Shown one piece after another: positions 18,218-26,169 of a DNA stretch of 64,000 nt (position 1 is the stretch's first letter; each line of letters opens with the position of its first letter). A program made the translations under genes and the position numbers. Below the pieces are notes generated by a model. The model was given only the letters and a program-made list of their open reading frames with translations. It was not told the DNA's origin and did no database searches. Source of the DNA: JABDMH01 sp965223025 (GTDB lineage Bacteria; Bacteroidota; Bacteroidia; Chitinophagales; Saprospiraceae); NCBI GenBank assembly GCA_965223025.1, contig CBDCVP010000022.1:620001-684000 (forward strand), given 5' to 3'.

Positions 18218-18736
18218 ATGAAAGTCATTTACATGTTGATCACCATCCTATCAGGAGTGCTGTTGACTTCATCAACAACAGAAACAACATCTGCAAAAAC
18301 CATTATACTTAAAAGGGTGAAAAGCTATAAGCTGAGCCCTAAGCAATTAAACAGTATGAAGAAAGCCAAATCAAAAGGCTACTTTATGATTACTGGAAAG
18401 GTTATCTTACCCGCGAAAGGACGCTATCTTTATACGACAAGAAACAAAAGTGGGAACGATGTAATCTTTGTCGTAAATAAAAAACCTGGCGTACAGCTGA
18501 AAGACCATCTAACGGTAGAAATCACACCCTTCTTCGAAATAGTTGGTGTTGGTCCTTCACTCATTCTTTTTTGTTCATGCGGAACAAATGACACCCAACA
18601 AGCAGGAGATCATTGCCGCAGTTACATCAATGGACAAATCTTTGATTGCCGGGGTGATTGTTCTGGAGGACTCTCAGACAGCAATTGCAGCTTTACTGGA
18701 ATCTATCTTGACACAGGGGACATCCTTAATCCATAG
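18218..18736 (+). CDS. Secreted hypothetical protein, Cys-rich C-terminus
   Basis: Not recognised. The ATG at 18218 opens 172 codons beginning MKVIYMLITILSGVLLTSST, a plausible Sec signal peptide; the frame stays open upstream to 18050 but without signal features, so 18218 is preferred. The mature part is basic (KRVKSYKLSPKQLNSMKKAK) and strand-rich in the middle. The last 55 residues carry five cysteines (FCSCGTND, HCRSY, FDCRGDCSGG, NCSF, counted as C-x-C, C, C-x3-C, C), suggesting disulfides or a metal site. It lies between transposase relics and a gene fragment, which suggests a recently acquired or fast-evolving gene. It may be an orphan secreted toxin-like or surface peptide, but nothing proves this. 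Confidence 0.55.
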   Translation: MKVIYMLITILSGVLLTSSTTETTSAKTIILKRVKSYKLSPKQLNSMKKAKSKGYFMITGKVILPAKGRYLYTTRNKSGNDVIFVVNKKPGVQLKDHLTVEITPFFEIVGVGPSLILFCSCGTNDTQQAGDHCRSYINGQIFDCRGDCSGGLSDSNCSFTGIYLDTGDILNP

Positions 18737-19007
18737 GACATGATCTTTTCAGGGAGAGGAATTTTCTAAATTAAATTTGAGTAGGGGCAAGTACCACCTA
18801 CGGATTTGTCACTACTCATGCCCATTTATATTAGTAGGATTATACCTAAAAAGTACAGGCTGGATTCTGAAAAGGCCACACTGTAAAATGATGCAGCGAT
18901 CTGGTGGCCAATTTTGAAGGAATTGAAATGCAAAAAGCCTGTATGAATGTAGGTACAGGAGGGAGTGCTGCCAATCCTCGATCGGAGGACGAATGCACGG
19001 ATGATGT

Positions 19008-19052
19008 CTATCTATCCCTTCTCTGCATCTTCCGAATCCACTGCACTTTCTT
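19008..19052 (-). pseudogene. Relic of the C-terminus of a DUF6438 protein
   Basis: Translating the minus strand gives KKVQWIRKMQRRDR and a stop. This matches the end of the intact gene at 23682-24410, EKVQWNRKMQRRER and stop. Over the last 42 nt including the stop, I count about 34 identical bases. The match ends abruptly beside the putative IS-end repeat at 19058, so a former paralogue was probably cut down by insertion or deletion. Confidence 0.65.
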
Positions 19053-19057
19053 ACAAT

Positions 19058-19096
19058 GCTAGTTAAGTTAAGTTAATGTTTTTTCTCAATAGCCTA
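19058..19096. repeat. Direct repeat copy 2 (putative IS end)
   Basis: GCTAGTTAAGTTAAGTTAATG, then TTTTTTCTCAATAGCC. Same orientation as the copy at 17256-17290, with an extra AAGTT unit. It lies six bases from the DUF6438 relic, consistent with an insertion junction. Confidence 0.4.
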
Positions 19097-19410
19097 TCCC
19101 TGGAATCTTATGATTCAGTCTTGATTATTTGATCCTAAAGATCTTCCATGTCTCCATGCCAGATTTCTAAATAACCAGATTCCATCAAAAGTGGCTCCGC
19201 TCATTTTGTGGTCCGATAGGCCTACCCAGTACACCAACTAATGCCAGACAATGATGAGGAAAGCCTTAATAAAGTTAGGTCAAGCTCAATACACCTGTAA
19301 ACCATTTAGTGATGGCCACTGACTCAAGAACGGGACTCTGAGATGAAGTACCGAAAATTGATTTGAGAAAGATCGGCTGTAAGCCATGTGAGAAGAACTC
19401 CTCGGCTTGC

Positions 19411-19968
19411 CTAGGTTTTGCTGGATTTGGCTATTCGATTGGCAAAAAGGATAAATGCTGTTCCTCCCAAGACAACCAGGACACCAGCAATCATTAGTCC
19501 AGCATACTCATTACTCAATGTAACTAGTAGTAGCACCACGCTCCCAACTAAATTGAAAAATCCGGCTGTGAGTCTAGAGAACAATACCTTCATACTCAGT
19601 GATTGCCCGGTGCTCGTAGCCATGAACCCAAACAAAATCTCAATTAATCCAAATGCACCTATGAAATAAGATACATACTTGAGAAATCCTCCTAAGTCCC
19701 TGGCGAAAATAAAAATCAGCATCGCAAATACCATCATGCCTACTCCTTGTAATAGGTGGTACTGATAGGCCACTTTATGTGTTCGATTTCTTGTCGCAAA
19801 CATATATGCAAAAATGCCGCCTACAAAGAAAGCTAGCGGAACCAGGATCTTTGCGACTTGCACACCCAGCGACTCGGATAATAACATAGACACACCGGCG
19901 GCCACCATACAAAATCCACTCAACATCAAATAATTTAAATTCTTCATCTCATTGATCAAGCTAGTCAT
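19411..19968 (-). CDS. Membrane protein, HdeD/DUF308-like
   Basis: Integral membrane protein of 185 aa with about six hydrophobic segments (for example LMLSGFCMVAAGVSML, ILVPLAFFVGGIFAYMF, GVGMMVFAMLIFIFA, YVSYFIGAFGLIEILFGF, NLVGSVVLLLVTL, MIAGVLVVLGGTAFILF). The paired-helix pattern resembles the HdeD/DUF308 family; the exact function is unknown. It is the last gene of a five-gene minus-strand run, 12 nt after the helical protein gene, and ends in a basic tail (NRIAKSSKT). Confidence 0.7.
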   Translation of the reverse strand: MTSLINEMKNLNYLMLSGFCMVAAGVSMLLSESLGVQVAKILVPLAFFVGGIFAYMFATRNRTHKVAYQYHLLQGVGMMVFAMLIFIFARDLGGFLKYVSYFIGAFGLIEILFGFMATSTGQSLSMKVLFSRLTAGFFNLVGSVVLLLVTLSNEYAGLMIAGVLVVLGGTAFILFANRIAKSSKT

Positions 19969-19980
19969 GATTAAATAGGT

Positions 19981-20706
19981 CTATAATGCACCCTTCTCAC
20001 CCTCAATCCATCTTTGCATCATCACTTTCTCCGCAGGAGATTGCTGAACTCCACCTGCCAATACATCTAAGAAACGGTCCCACAGGTTTTTCTTTCTTGA
20101 CACCTCAGATTTGAGCTGCTCATACGCTTCCATGTACTCAGCCTCATATTGATCGGCCTCCTCAATCGTATATCTCACTGGCATGTTGCGGAGAATAGTA
20201 TCGGTGAGCTCATCAATCTCATCCGGTGCATATTGACTTATCAAGGCCAAGTTAAGACTGCTGCCCTGAGCAAGATTCTGAATAGCATCAAATTTGATAA
20301 AGATGTCATCCCATTTTCCAGCCCAATCGGAGAGCAATCTCTCTGGCAGATGCTCCCGTCCCAATGCATCCAATCTTTCAAGGCTCTCTTTCAAATCCGT
20401 CGATATCTCAATATGTCGTTCCCAAACTTCACTCAAGTTTTCCGGATCTCTATCATTGATCTTATCAATAACTTGATCTAAAATTTCTTTCAAGTGTATC
20501 ACCGCATTGTGGACATCGGCAAGCTCCGATCGCCATGCATAGTGCTCGGAAGCATCCACATTTTTAATATACATCGAATCTGATTCCACGATCAGATCAT
20601 CTATCTCTTGACCGATCGTTCTCAATTGCTTCCAGTCGTTGGAGAGACCACAGACAAGATTCCTGATCGATACGACTGCTCTAAGTTTAGGATTTCGAAT
20701 ACTCAT
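19981..20706 (-). CDS. Helical hypothetical protein
   Basis: Not recognised. A soluble protein of 241 aa, highly charged and predicted all-helical by composition (long stretches such as AVIHLKEILDQVIDKINDRD and EADQYEAEYMEAYEQLKSEV). No signal peptide, membrane segment or cysteine motif is seen apart from one Cys near residue 19. It lies 8 nt downstream of the flavocytochrome gene and 12 nt before the membrane protein gene, so it is probably co-expressed with a membrane redox system. A scaffold or partner role would be a guess. Confidence 0.7.
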   Translation of the reverse strand: MSIRNPKLRAVVSIRNLVCGLSNDWKQLRTIGQEIDDLIVESDSMYIKNVDASEHYAWRSELADVHNAVIHLKEILDQVIDKINDRDPENLSEVWERHIEISTDLKESLERLDALGREHLPERLLSDWAGKWDDIFIKFDAIQNLAQGSSLNLALISQYAPDEIDELTDTILRNMPVRYTIEEADQYEAEYMEAYEQLKSEVSRKKNLWDRFLDVLAGGVQQSPAEKVMMQRWIEGEKGAL

Positions 20707-20714
20707 ATTTTGTT

Positions 20715-22016
20715 TTATCTAAATGCAAATTCTTCATCATAAATATATTTAGTGTCCACGCCCTTTTTCTTTAACTGCCGGAACAGCGATCTTTTTAAAT
20801 CTTTTGGTCCGCAGATCAGATAAGCTTTATTCTTATAGTTATCCAACTCCATTTTATCAATGGTGAGGAAACCGGAAGTATTTGATGCCCACACGGTATG
20901 CTCAAAAAGTGGATTGTCTTTAGCTATTTCATCTAACTCAGATGCGTACACGGCTTGTGCAGCATCATTTACACACCAAAACAGGCGGACTTTGTGAATA
21001 TAGACATCTCTGGCCAGTGAAAGGAATGGTGTAATTCCAATACCTCCAGCGATCCAAATCTGTTCGCATTGCTTGATATAACTTGAAGAAAAATGACCGA
21101 AGGGCCCTTCGATGAACACGGAATTTCCCACCTCTAGTTTCGATTCAAGGTCATCTGTATAGTCACCAAGCCCTTTTATCGTGGCTCTCAATCCTTCGTC
21201 ATAGGGGTGACTGCTCAAGGTGAAGGGATGTTGTTCTTTGGCATTGATATCCGGGAAGGTGAAAAATCCGAATTGTCCGGCTAGGTACTCCAGTCGATGC
21301 GAAACCGGCTTCATTCTCAATTCGGTAATTCCATGTCCAAGTGACTCTACTTCAGTAAGCTCGTATTCGAGTTTCTTATTGAAAAGGTTGTACAAAAATG
21401 CTCGATAAAACCAAGCAGCAATACCAGCAAAGGCCATACCAAAAACATATACCCTGGTAATGGGAAGCTCCTTAATGAGGCTATTCACCATCAAGCCATG
21501 AATGACAGCAAGCACATAAAATAATCCCATGAGCTTGTGAATATTAAGCCATTTGTGATAGGGAATCTTTCTCTTAAAGAATGGCACAGCCGACAAAACA
21601 ACGCCTAATAAAATCAATACTAGCGCATAGAAACCCAACGGTTTTCCAGGAGTAAATGCTGTCAGATCACGAGGCACTATCATAAAATGAGCGAGCAACA
21701 GAAATACTGCAATAATCCCAGCACGTCGATGGATCAGGTACATTTTGTCCAACCCACCAAATATTCGCTCCACCCATTTTGCCCTAGTTGCCATTAAAAA
21801 ATTGAAAGCAAATACCGTTACTACCCACGATGAAAAGACTTCACCAAGAATTCGATGAATGTTAAACCAAGACACACCAGATAATTTACCAAACAGCATA
21901 GTATCAGAATCAACCTCCATGAATGATCCATTGTAGAAATAAAGATCAATGGCCCAAAACACAAAATGTATAATGATGATTACTGGAAAGTAGATCTCCT
22001 GTTTTAAGAAACGCAT
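20715..22016 (-). CDS. Ferric-reductase-like transmembrane flavocytochrome
   Basis: Membrane oxidoreductase moving electrons from NAD(P)H through FAD to heme and across the membrane. The ATG at 22016 (MRFLKQEIYFPVIIIIHFVF) is the chosen start: the longer frame to 22250 lies inside the preceding lipoprotein gene. The N-terminal half has six or so helices with paired histidines in IHRRAG, LLAHF, IHKLMG and VIHGL, the expected b-heme ligands. The C-terminal half is a ferredoxin-reductase module: HPFTLSSHP (FAD), FIEGPFGHF, WIAGGIGITPFLS (NAD(P) loop) and LICGPKDL near the end. 433 aa. The physiological acceptor (Fe3+, quinone, oxygen or the neighbouring lipoprotein) is unknown. It starts 4 nt after the stop of the upstream gene. 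Confidence 0.88.
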   Translation of the reverse strand: MRFLKQEIYFPVIIIIHFVFWAIDLYFYNGSFMEVDSDTMLFGKLSGVSWFNIHRILGEVFSSWVVTVFAFNFLMATRAKWVERIFGGLDKMYLIHRRAGIIAVFLLLAHFMIVPRDLTAFTPGKPLGFYALVLILLGVVLSAVPFFKRKIPYHKWLNIHKLMGLFYVLAVIHGLMVNSLIKELPITRVYVFGMAFAGIAAWFYRAFLYNLFNKKLEYELTEVESLGHGITELRMKPVSHRLEYLAGQFGFFTFPDINAKEQHPFTLSSHPYDEGLRATIKGLGDYTDDLESKLEVGNSVFIEGPFGHFSSSYIKQCEQIWIAGGIGITPFLSLARDVYIHKVRLFWCVNDAAQAVYASELDEIAKDNPLFEHTVWASNTSGFLTIDKMELDNYKNKAYLICGPKDLKRSLFRQLKKKGVDTKYIYDEEFAFR

Positions 22017-22020
22017 GCGA

Positions 22021-22788
22021 CTAATTGTTTGATTGATCCTGATGTATTCCCATCCAAAAGACACCTGCCTGATGGATTTCATATGTTGCGATGTTGTTAA
22101 TAAAGAAGGGCAATGATTGGCAAATCGAATCTGCCGCAGATATGTTTGTGGCATTGACAAAAAAGACAAAGTCCAATGTATTATTTGAAGTATATGTCCC
22201 TTCGATATCAAAATATACATTTTCCACTTTGCCCTCTTTCCATAGCCCAACTATCGCTTCTGATTGCATCTTTAACACATCATAGGCATTTGCAAGACGG
22301 TGTGGGTCGCGTCGGGTCGTCCATATGGCAATGAAGGACTTCATTCCAGCCCGTGTAACATCTCGATCGATCGGCCTACTCAGCCATAAATTACCTACCG
22401 GATGCAAAGTGTAAGAAGCAATATCCTTGGACACAACTGTGAGGTCATCTAATATGATCCTAGCTTGTGCCTCGGTGCCCACCTTCAAAAAGAATGCAAC
22501 ATTTGGAAAGTCAGCAAGCTTGCGCTCTGTGGCCTCTGCGTCATAATAGACATTCTCGACAAGACCTCTTTTCCACAATCTCGTTAGCTCCGTGGAAATG
22601 TCAAGTGCATGCGCAGTCACCTTTGCAGTATCTGAAGTAAGCCAATGCCACGTTACTCCAAAATTATTAATGACCTCTGACAGGTCTTCTGCCGTGTGTG
22701 CAGAAAGTGCTTCCTTGGAGTCTTTAGCATTCCCACAACACAGTGCAAGATAAGCGCAGCCTGAGATAAGTAAATACCTGTGCATCAA
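22021..22788 (-). CDS. Lipoprotein-like protein with two tandem muconolactone-isomerase-like (ABM) domains
   Basis: A 255 aa exported protein with an internal duplication. The N-terminus MMHRYLLISGCAYLALCCGN looks like a signal peptide with a non-standard lipobox at Cys17/Cys18. Two related units follow. Unit 1 (about 45-138) contains LWKRGLVENVYYD at 71-83 and HPVGNLWL; unit 2 (about 150-247) contains LWKEGKVENVYFD at 182-194 and HQAGVFWM. The LW-x-x-G-x-V signature followed by a strand-helix-strand resembles dimeric alpha/beta-barrel proteins such as muconolactone isomerase or YCII-like proteins, but catalytic identity is not shown. It lies between an AraC regulator and a flavocytochrome, 4 nt from the latter. 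A substrate-binding or redox-partner role in the envelope is inference. Confidence 0.65.
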   Translation of the reverse strand: MMHRYLLISGCAYLALCCGNAKDSKEALSAHTAEDLSEVINNFGVTWHWLTSDTAKVTAHALDISTELTRLWKRGLVENVYYDAEATERKLADFPNVAFFLKVGTEAQARIILDDLTVVSKDIASYTLHPVGNLWLSRPIDRDVTRAGMKSFIAIWTTRRDPHRLANAYDVLKMQSEAIVGLWKEGKVENVYFDIEGTYTSNNTLDFVFFVNATNISAADSICQSLPFFINNIATYEIHQAGVFWMGIHQDQSNN

Positions 22789-22811
22789 AACTTAATAATT
22801 GATCCACAAAT

Positions 22812-23576
22812 CTACTTTTGCTTTATATTCTTCAATTGTACAAATCGGTCGTTTTTCAGCTCATACAAAATTCGAGGAGTGTGACCAGTGTACTTTTTAA
22901 TTTCACGGATAAAATGTGACTGATCGCTATACTGATCCTCTGGGAAGAAGCGACCCTCACGAATCTGGATATAGGCCTTATAACAACGCTGAACATTTAG
23001 ATACTTCTTCAATGAAGTTCCAAGGTATTTATTTAAGTAGCGATTGATCTGTCGGCTTGACCAATAAATCTGTCTAGATACTTCCGTGGCAGAAATAGCT
23101 CCGTTCATCTCATCTAGAAGATTACACAAGCGAATCTTCTGTGGATGAATGTCGCGATTTGATTTAATTTTTAGAAAATCCTTTTGCCATCGGACTACTA
23201 TTTCATCGAATGACAAAGAACGCATCTCTGAAATATTGAGATAAGATAAATCCAGTGGTTTTAAACTTTCGGCAATAGATGCAACCTCTTCCTGCAGTAA
23301 ATACTCTGGTGCCAATATTTTCAACCTACAACCGTAAGAAGTACTATGCGGAGGAAAAGTGAAATCCCGGGGCTCAAACCATAGGCCAGTCATGAAGTAG
23401 GTCAAAATCCTATCATCTTGCACCAGGAAGACAATCTTAAAGTAGCTATCAGGTACTATCGTAATCGTTTCAGGACTATCCGAACCATTCTGATGAGTCC
23501 AAAATGAGTGAATGAAAGGAGATAGCTGGGCAATCGGCTTTCTCTCCCTATAAGTTGATCTTGGTGTTTCCATCAA
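22812..23576 (-). CDS. AraC-family transcriptional regulator
   Basis: DNA-binding regulator of 254 aa. The N-terminal part (about 1-150) starts with YRERKPIAQLSPFIHSFWTH, like the DUF6597/AraC N-terminal sensing domain. The C-terminal part (about 150-245) has two helix-turn-helix motifs: ISATEVSRQIYWSSRQINRY and QYSDQSHFIREIKKYTGHTP, the latter with the AraC hallmark F-x-R-x-x-K-x-x-x-G-x-x-P. It is the first gene of the minus-strand run that includes the duplicated lipoprotein and the flavocytochrome (24 nt to the next start at 22788), so it most likely regulates that operon. Confidence 0.88.
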   Translation of the reverse strand: MMETPRSTYRERKPIAQLSPFIHSFWTHQNGSDSPETITIVPDSYFKIVFLVQDDRILTYFMTGLWFEPRDFTFPPHSTSYGCRLKILAPEYLLQEEVASIAESLKPLDLSYLNISEMRSLSFDEIVVRWQKDFLKIKSNRDIHPQKIRLCNLLDEMNGAISATEVSRQIYWSSRQINRYLNKYLGTSLKKYLNVQRCYKAYIQIREGRFFPEDQYSDQSHFIREIKKYTGHTPRILYELKNDRFVQLKNIKQK

Positions 23577-23681
23577 ACTGAACTTACAAAACTAAATCTA
23601 CATCGGTCAACTAGCTTTGATTTGAGTCAGGTATCCAGGAAACGCTGTCCTAGATCTTCACTTCACCGGATTCCTCAGTTG

Positions 23682-24410
23682 TTACCGCTCCCTTCTCTGC
23701 ATCTTGCGATTCCACTGTACCTTCTCTATTCGTGGATCTTCAGAAAGAGCTATCAACAATTCATCTTCCCATCCTGCCTCTACCTCGATCTCAAACAAAT
23801 GATATGGCTGCGATGGGGATAGTCTCTTTAGATAGGTGAGTGCATGTGTCTGATATTTGTGCACCAGATCCAAGTAATCATCTGGATGTTTTAATTCGAT
23901 GATCAACTCTTTGGTCACCACCTCACTGGTAAGTTTTGGTATCGTAGCAATCCATTCTCTTTCCATGGCTAATGTTTTGATTTTTTGCTTTAGATGAGTA
24001 AAGGGCAGTGGTTCCTCCCCCTGAAATGATTGTGTGTACAGCGTATCATCGATGCTATAGCGAATGCGTATCACTGCAGCATCAAGAATCTGTGTCCTCT
24101 CCCTACCAGGCTCTATGCCCTGAATATGATGTAGTTCTCTAGTCAGCGATTGATAGGAAGAGATATCAAGGGTATCATAGGCACTATCTACCAGCGTATT
24201 TGCGCTTCCTGTAAACTGCATGGTCCTATCTTGGAAAATCTTCAACTCATATACTGGACAGTCGCCCAGGCAAGCAGTTTCTTGCAAGCTAAACATGAGT
24301 GGTACGGCCTGCGTCTCTGGCATCTGTTTGGGTGTTGCACACCTCATCATCACACCTATCCCCATAGAGCTAATAAACATGAAGGCAAGCCATCGATACA
24401 AATTGTGCAT
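23682..24410 (-). CDS. DUF6438-domain lipoprotein
   Basis: Envelope protein of 242 aa of unknown function. A hydrophobic N-terminus (LYRWLAFMFISSMGIGVMMRC) ends in a possible lipid-modified Cys. The DUF6438 signature TACLGDCPVYELKIFQDRTM lies near residues 45-65, with the conserved C-x-x-x-C pair. The C-terminal 60 residues, FEIEVEAGWEDELLIALSED then PRIEKVQW, resemble protease-propeptide/inhibitor-like folds (weak impression). It starts 9 nt after the OmpA-family gene, so the two form an operon. A degraded copy of its last 14 codons exists at 19008-19052. Confidence 0.75.
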   Translation of the reverse strand: MHNLYRWLAFMFISSMGIGVMMRCATPKQMPETQAVPLMFSLQETACLGDCPVYELKIFQDRTMQFTGSANTLVDSAYDTLDISSYQSLTRELHHIQGIEPGRERTQILDAAVIRIRYSIDDTLYTQSFQGEEPLPFTHLKQKIKTLAMEREWIATIPKLTSEVVTKELIIELKHPDDYLDLVHKYQTHALTYLKRLSPSQPYHLFEIEVEAGWEDELLIALSEDPRIEKVQWNRKMQRRER

Positions 24411-24419
24411 GCGAAATGA

Positions 24420-25382
24420 TTATTCGAGCAGTGAGTACAAAGTGTTCAGGTCTGGAGACAATATGATCTCAGTACGACGGTTGATGCTTTTGTTTTCTTC
24501 TGTATTGTTTTCCACCTTAGGAAAATACAGGCCCCGACCTGAGGCGATCACTTGGTGTGGGTCTAGACCCGATGAAGTCAATTGTTTAACCACGGTGGTG
24601 GCACGCATGACACTCAGGTCCCAGTTCTTGTCAGAAGTACCGTCGGAGTCCGTATGTCCCTCCACATTAATCTCGATATCGGGGTGTTCTTTTAAGACAT
24701 TAGCGACCTTGCGAATGGCATCTTTACCTGCAGCGTCCAATACATCGCTGCCCTTGGCAAAGAGTAGATTTTGACTAAGCGACACATACACCTTGCCATT
24801 TCTCTCGGAAACTGTCAGGTCTTCGGCAGAAAATCCTCTCAAGGCCTCATTGATGGATGAGCGTATCGATTGCATCAGGGAATCTTTGGCATAGAGCTTA
24901 CGGGTGAGTTCAGCAAGCCTGCGTTCACGGATGACCACATCTTCTTGCAAGGCCACTAGATTTTCCTCTTGCGATTGCAGCTTTCTCTCAAGAAACTGGA
25001 GCTCTCGCTCTTTCTGGTCCAAGGCTGTTTGCTTGGCTGCCAGCTCTTTAGATAGCATCGCTTTCTCTTCAGACGAAATCTCTAACTCAGCTTGATTCTG
25101 AGCCAGCAGTTCATCGTACTTCGTCATCAGATCAGCATGAGATTTTCTCAAGTTTGCGACTTCCGTCCGGCGTTTTGATAGCTCCATTTCTACCTCCGCC
25201 AATCGAGCCTCTTTTGCTCTTAAATCGACGATGGTAGCTTCTTGATTGGCCAGCGTTTTTGACAAGTCCATCTTTTCATTCTCCAGCTTTCTCTTCTGAA
25301 ATGCCAGTTCGTCAAATTTCTTAGTAGATACACAGGCCGAAATGGCCAACAAGCATGCGAAAAAAGTGATTTGATGTTTCAT
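24420..25382 (-). CDS. OmpA-family lipoprotein with long coiled coil
   Basis: Peptidoglycan-binding outer-membrane lipoprotein. The start chosen is the ATG at 25382 (MKHQITFFACLLAISACVST), which gives a clean lipobox (AISAC, Cys17); a longer frame to 25400 adds six residues. Residues about 25-190 are an almost continuous coiled coil (Lys/Glu/Leu heptads). Residues about 200-320 form the OmpA C-terminal domain: NIEVNVEGHTDSDGTSDKNW with the peptidoglycan-contact Asp, and ENKSINRRTEIIL with the conserved Arg. 320 aa. It probably tethers the outer membrane to the wall through a coiled-coil spacer. Confidence 0.88.
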   Translation of the reverse strand: MKHQITFFACLLAISACVSTKKFDELAFQKRKLENEKMDLSKTLANQEATIVDLRAKEARLAEVEMELSKRRTEVANLRKSHADLMTKYDELLAQNQAELEISSEEKAMLSKELAAKQTALDQKERELQFLERKLQSQEENLVALQEDVVIRERRLAELTRKLYAKDSLMQSIRSSINEALRGFSAEDLTVSERNGKVYVSLSQNLLFAKGSDVLDAAGKDAIRKVANVLKEHPDIEINVEGHTDSDGTSDKNWDLSVMRATTVVKQLTSSGLDPHQVIASGRGLYFPKVENNTEENKSINRRTEIILSPDLNTLYSLLE

Positions 25383-25485
25383 ATGCATAAAAATTGCCAT
25401 CTATAAAGGTATTAAAATCGGATCAATGTAGAGATGTCATGCATCAGGATGCATTCCCTGCCACTCCTTCTTATATTAGCAAGAT

Positions 25486-26127
25486 ATGATATGTATCATG
25501 CAAAATAAGACGAAAGATTACACCGCTCAGATGGTCTGGTCCCGCACAATGGTTGCTCTTGGCAGCACGTGGGTTTTAGTTTTAGCTTTGATGGGATGCC
25601 ATGTGGCCAGCGATGATCCCAATCAGACAAAGGTCGTCCTTCCCATCTGGACTCAAGATCAAGATCCGCTCAAAGCTGTAGTGGAGAACCCTTTAGGTAC
25701 TTATGTCACCATGAAGTACAACCACACTACTCAATACATTGATACCCTTGTCGATGGCCAAAGTATCCCTTTACTACCAACCATCTCCAACGGAGCCTTT
25801 ATACCGGTTTCGGAACAGGTCCTGGTGCCTATCTGGATTTTTAGTAAGCGGCTCCATGTAGGACAGGTCTTAGAAGTGCAATGCCTGGGTCTGGTGGAGT
25901 ATACCGAGGTGGGAGCATCCAAACAAGAAGTCATTGCTGTGCCCGTAGACACTAACCTAAGGAGTATATCTGCATCTCACTTTAGCGATTTGCTGGTCGA
26001 TCTTGAGCCGGTCAAGTACTTCTTTGAGTACTGGTTGAGAAATCGTCGAGGAGTTGGTAAAGTATCAAAAATTACTTGGAAGGATGAAAAAGCGGCAAGG
26101 ACCTATGTAATGAGCCGGAAGAAATAG
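25486..26127 (+). CDS. Inorganic-pyrophosphatase-like lipoprotein with lost active site
   Basis: An exported 213 aa protein. A signal peptide ending in LALMGC (lipidated Cys38) is followed by a segment that aligns by eye with soluble family I inorganic pyrophosphatases: NPLGTYVTMKYN (cf. NPxGtxxKYEYN), FIPVS (cf. FIPxT), VIAVPVDTNLRSI (cf. IIAVPVDPKL), KYFFEYWLRNRRGVGK and ITWKDEKAAR. However the metal-binding signature D-x-D-P-x-D reads S-E-Q-V-L-V-P (109-115), so all three aspartates are gone. It is therefore unlikely to hydrolyse pyrophosphate and may have a binding or structural role. In-frame ATGs at 25498 and 25531 are alternative starts; the last gives the most typical lipoprotein signal. 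Divergent from the OmpA gene. Confidence 0.72.
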   Translation: MICIMQNKTKDYTAQMVWSRTMVALGSTWVLVLALMGCHVASDDPNQTKVVLPIWTQDQDPLKAVVENPLGTYVTMKYNHTTQYIDTLVDGQSIPLLPTISNGAFIPVSEQVLVPIWIFSKRLHVGQVLEVQCLGLVEYTEVGASKQEVIAVPVDTNLRSISASHFSDLLVDLEPVKYFFEYWLRNRRGVGKVSKITWKDEKAARTYVMSRKK

Positions 26128-26136
26128 ACAGATGCG

Positions 26137-26169
26137 ACCTTGACCGCCCATGGAGTGCGGTCACAAGGT
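26137..26169. terminator. Hairpin between convergent genes
   Basis: ACCTTGACCGC (26137-26147) can pair with GCGGTCACAAGGT (26157-26169) with a two-base bulge, across the 9-nt loop between the convergent lipoprotein and anti-sigma genes. The right arm covers the anti-sigma stop codon. There is no T-run, so termination is only possible, not shown. Confidence 0.35.

Larger units (their letters stand above)
18737..19410. other. Gene-poor stretch, 674 bp
   Basis: No intact gene. It holds the DUF6438 C-terminal relic (19008-19052) and the second copy of the putative IS-end motif (19058-19096). The remainder (18760-19000 and 19100-19400) has only short broken frames and looks like eroded sequence. 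Confidence 0.5.
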
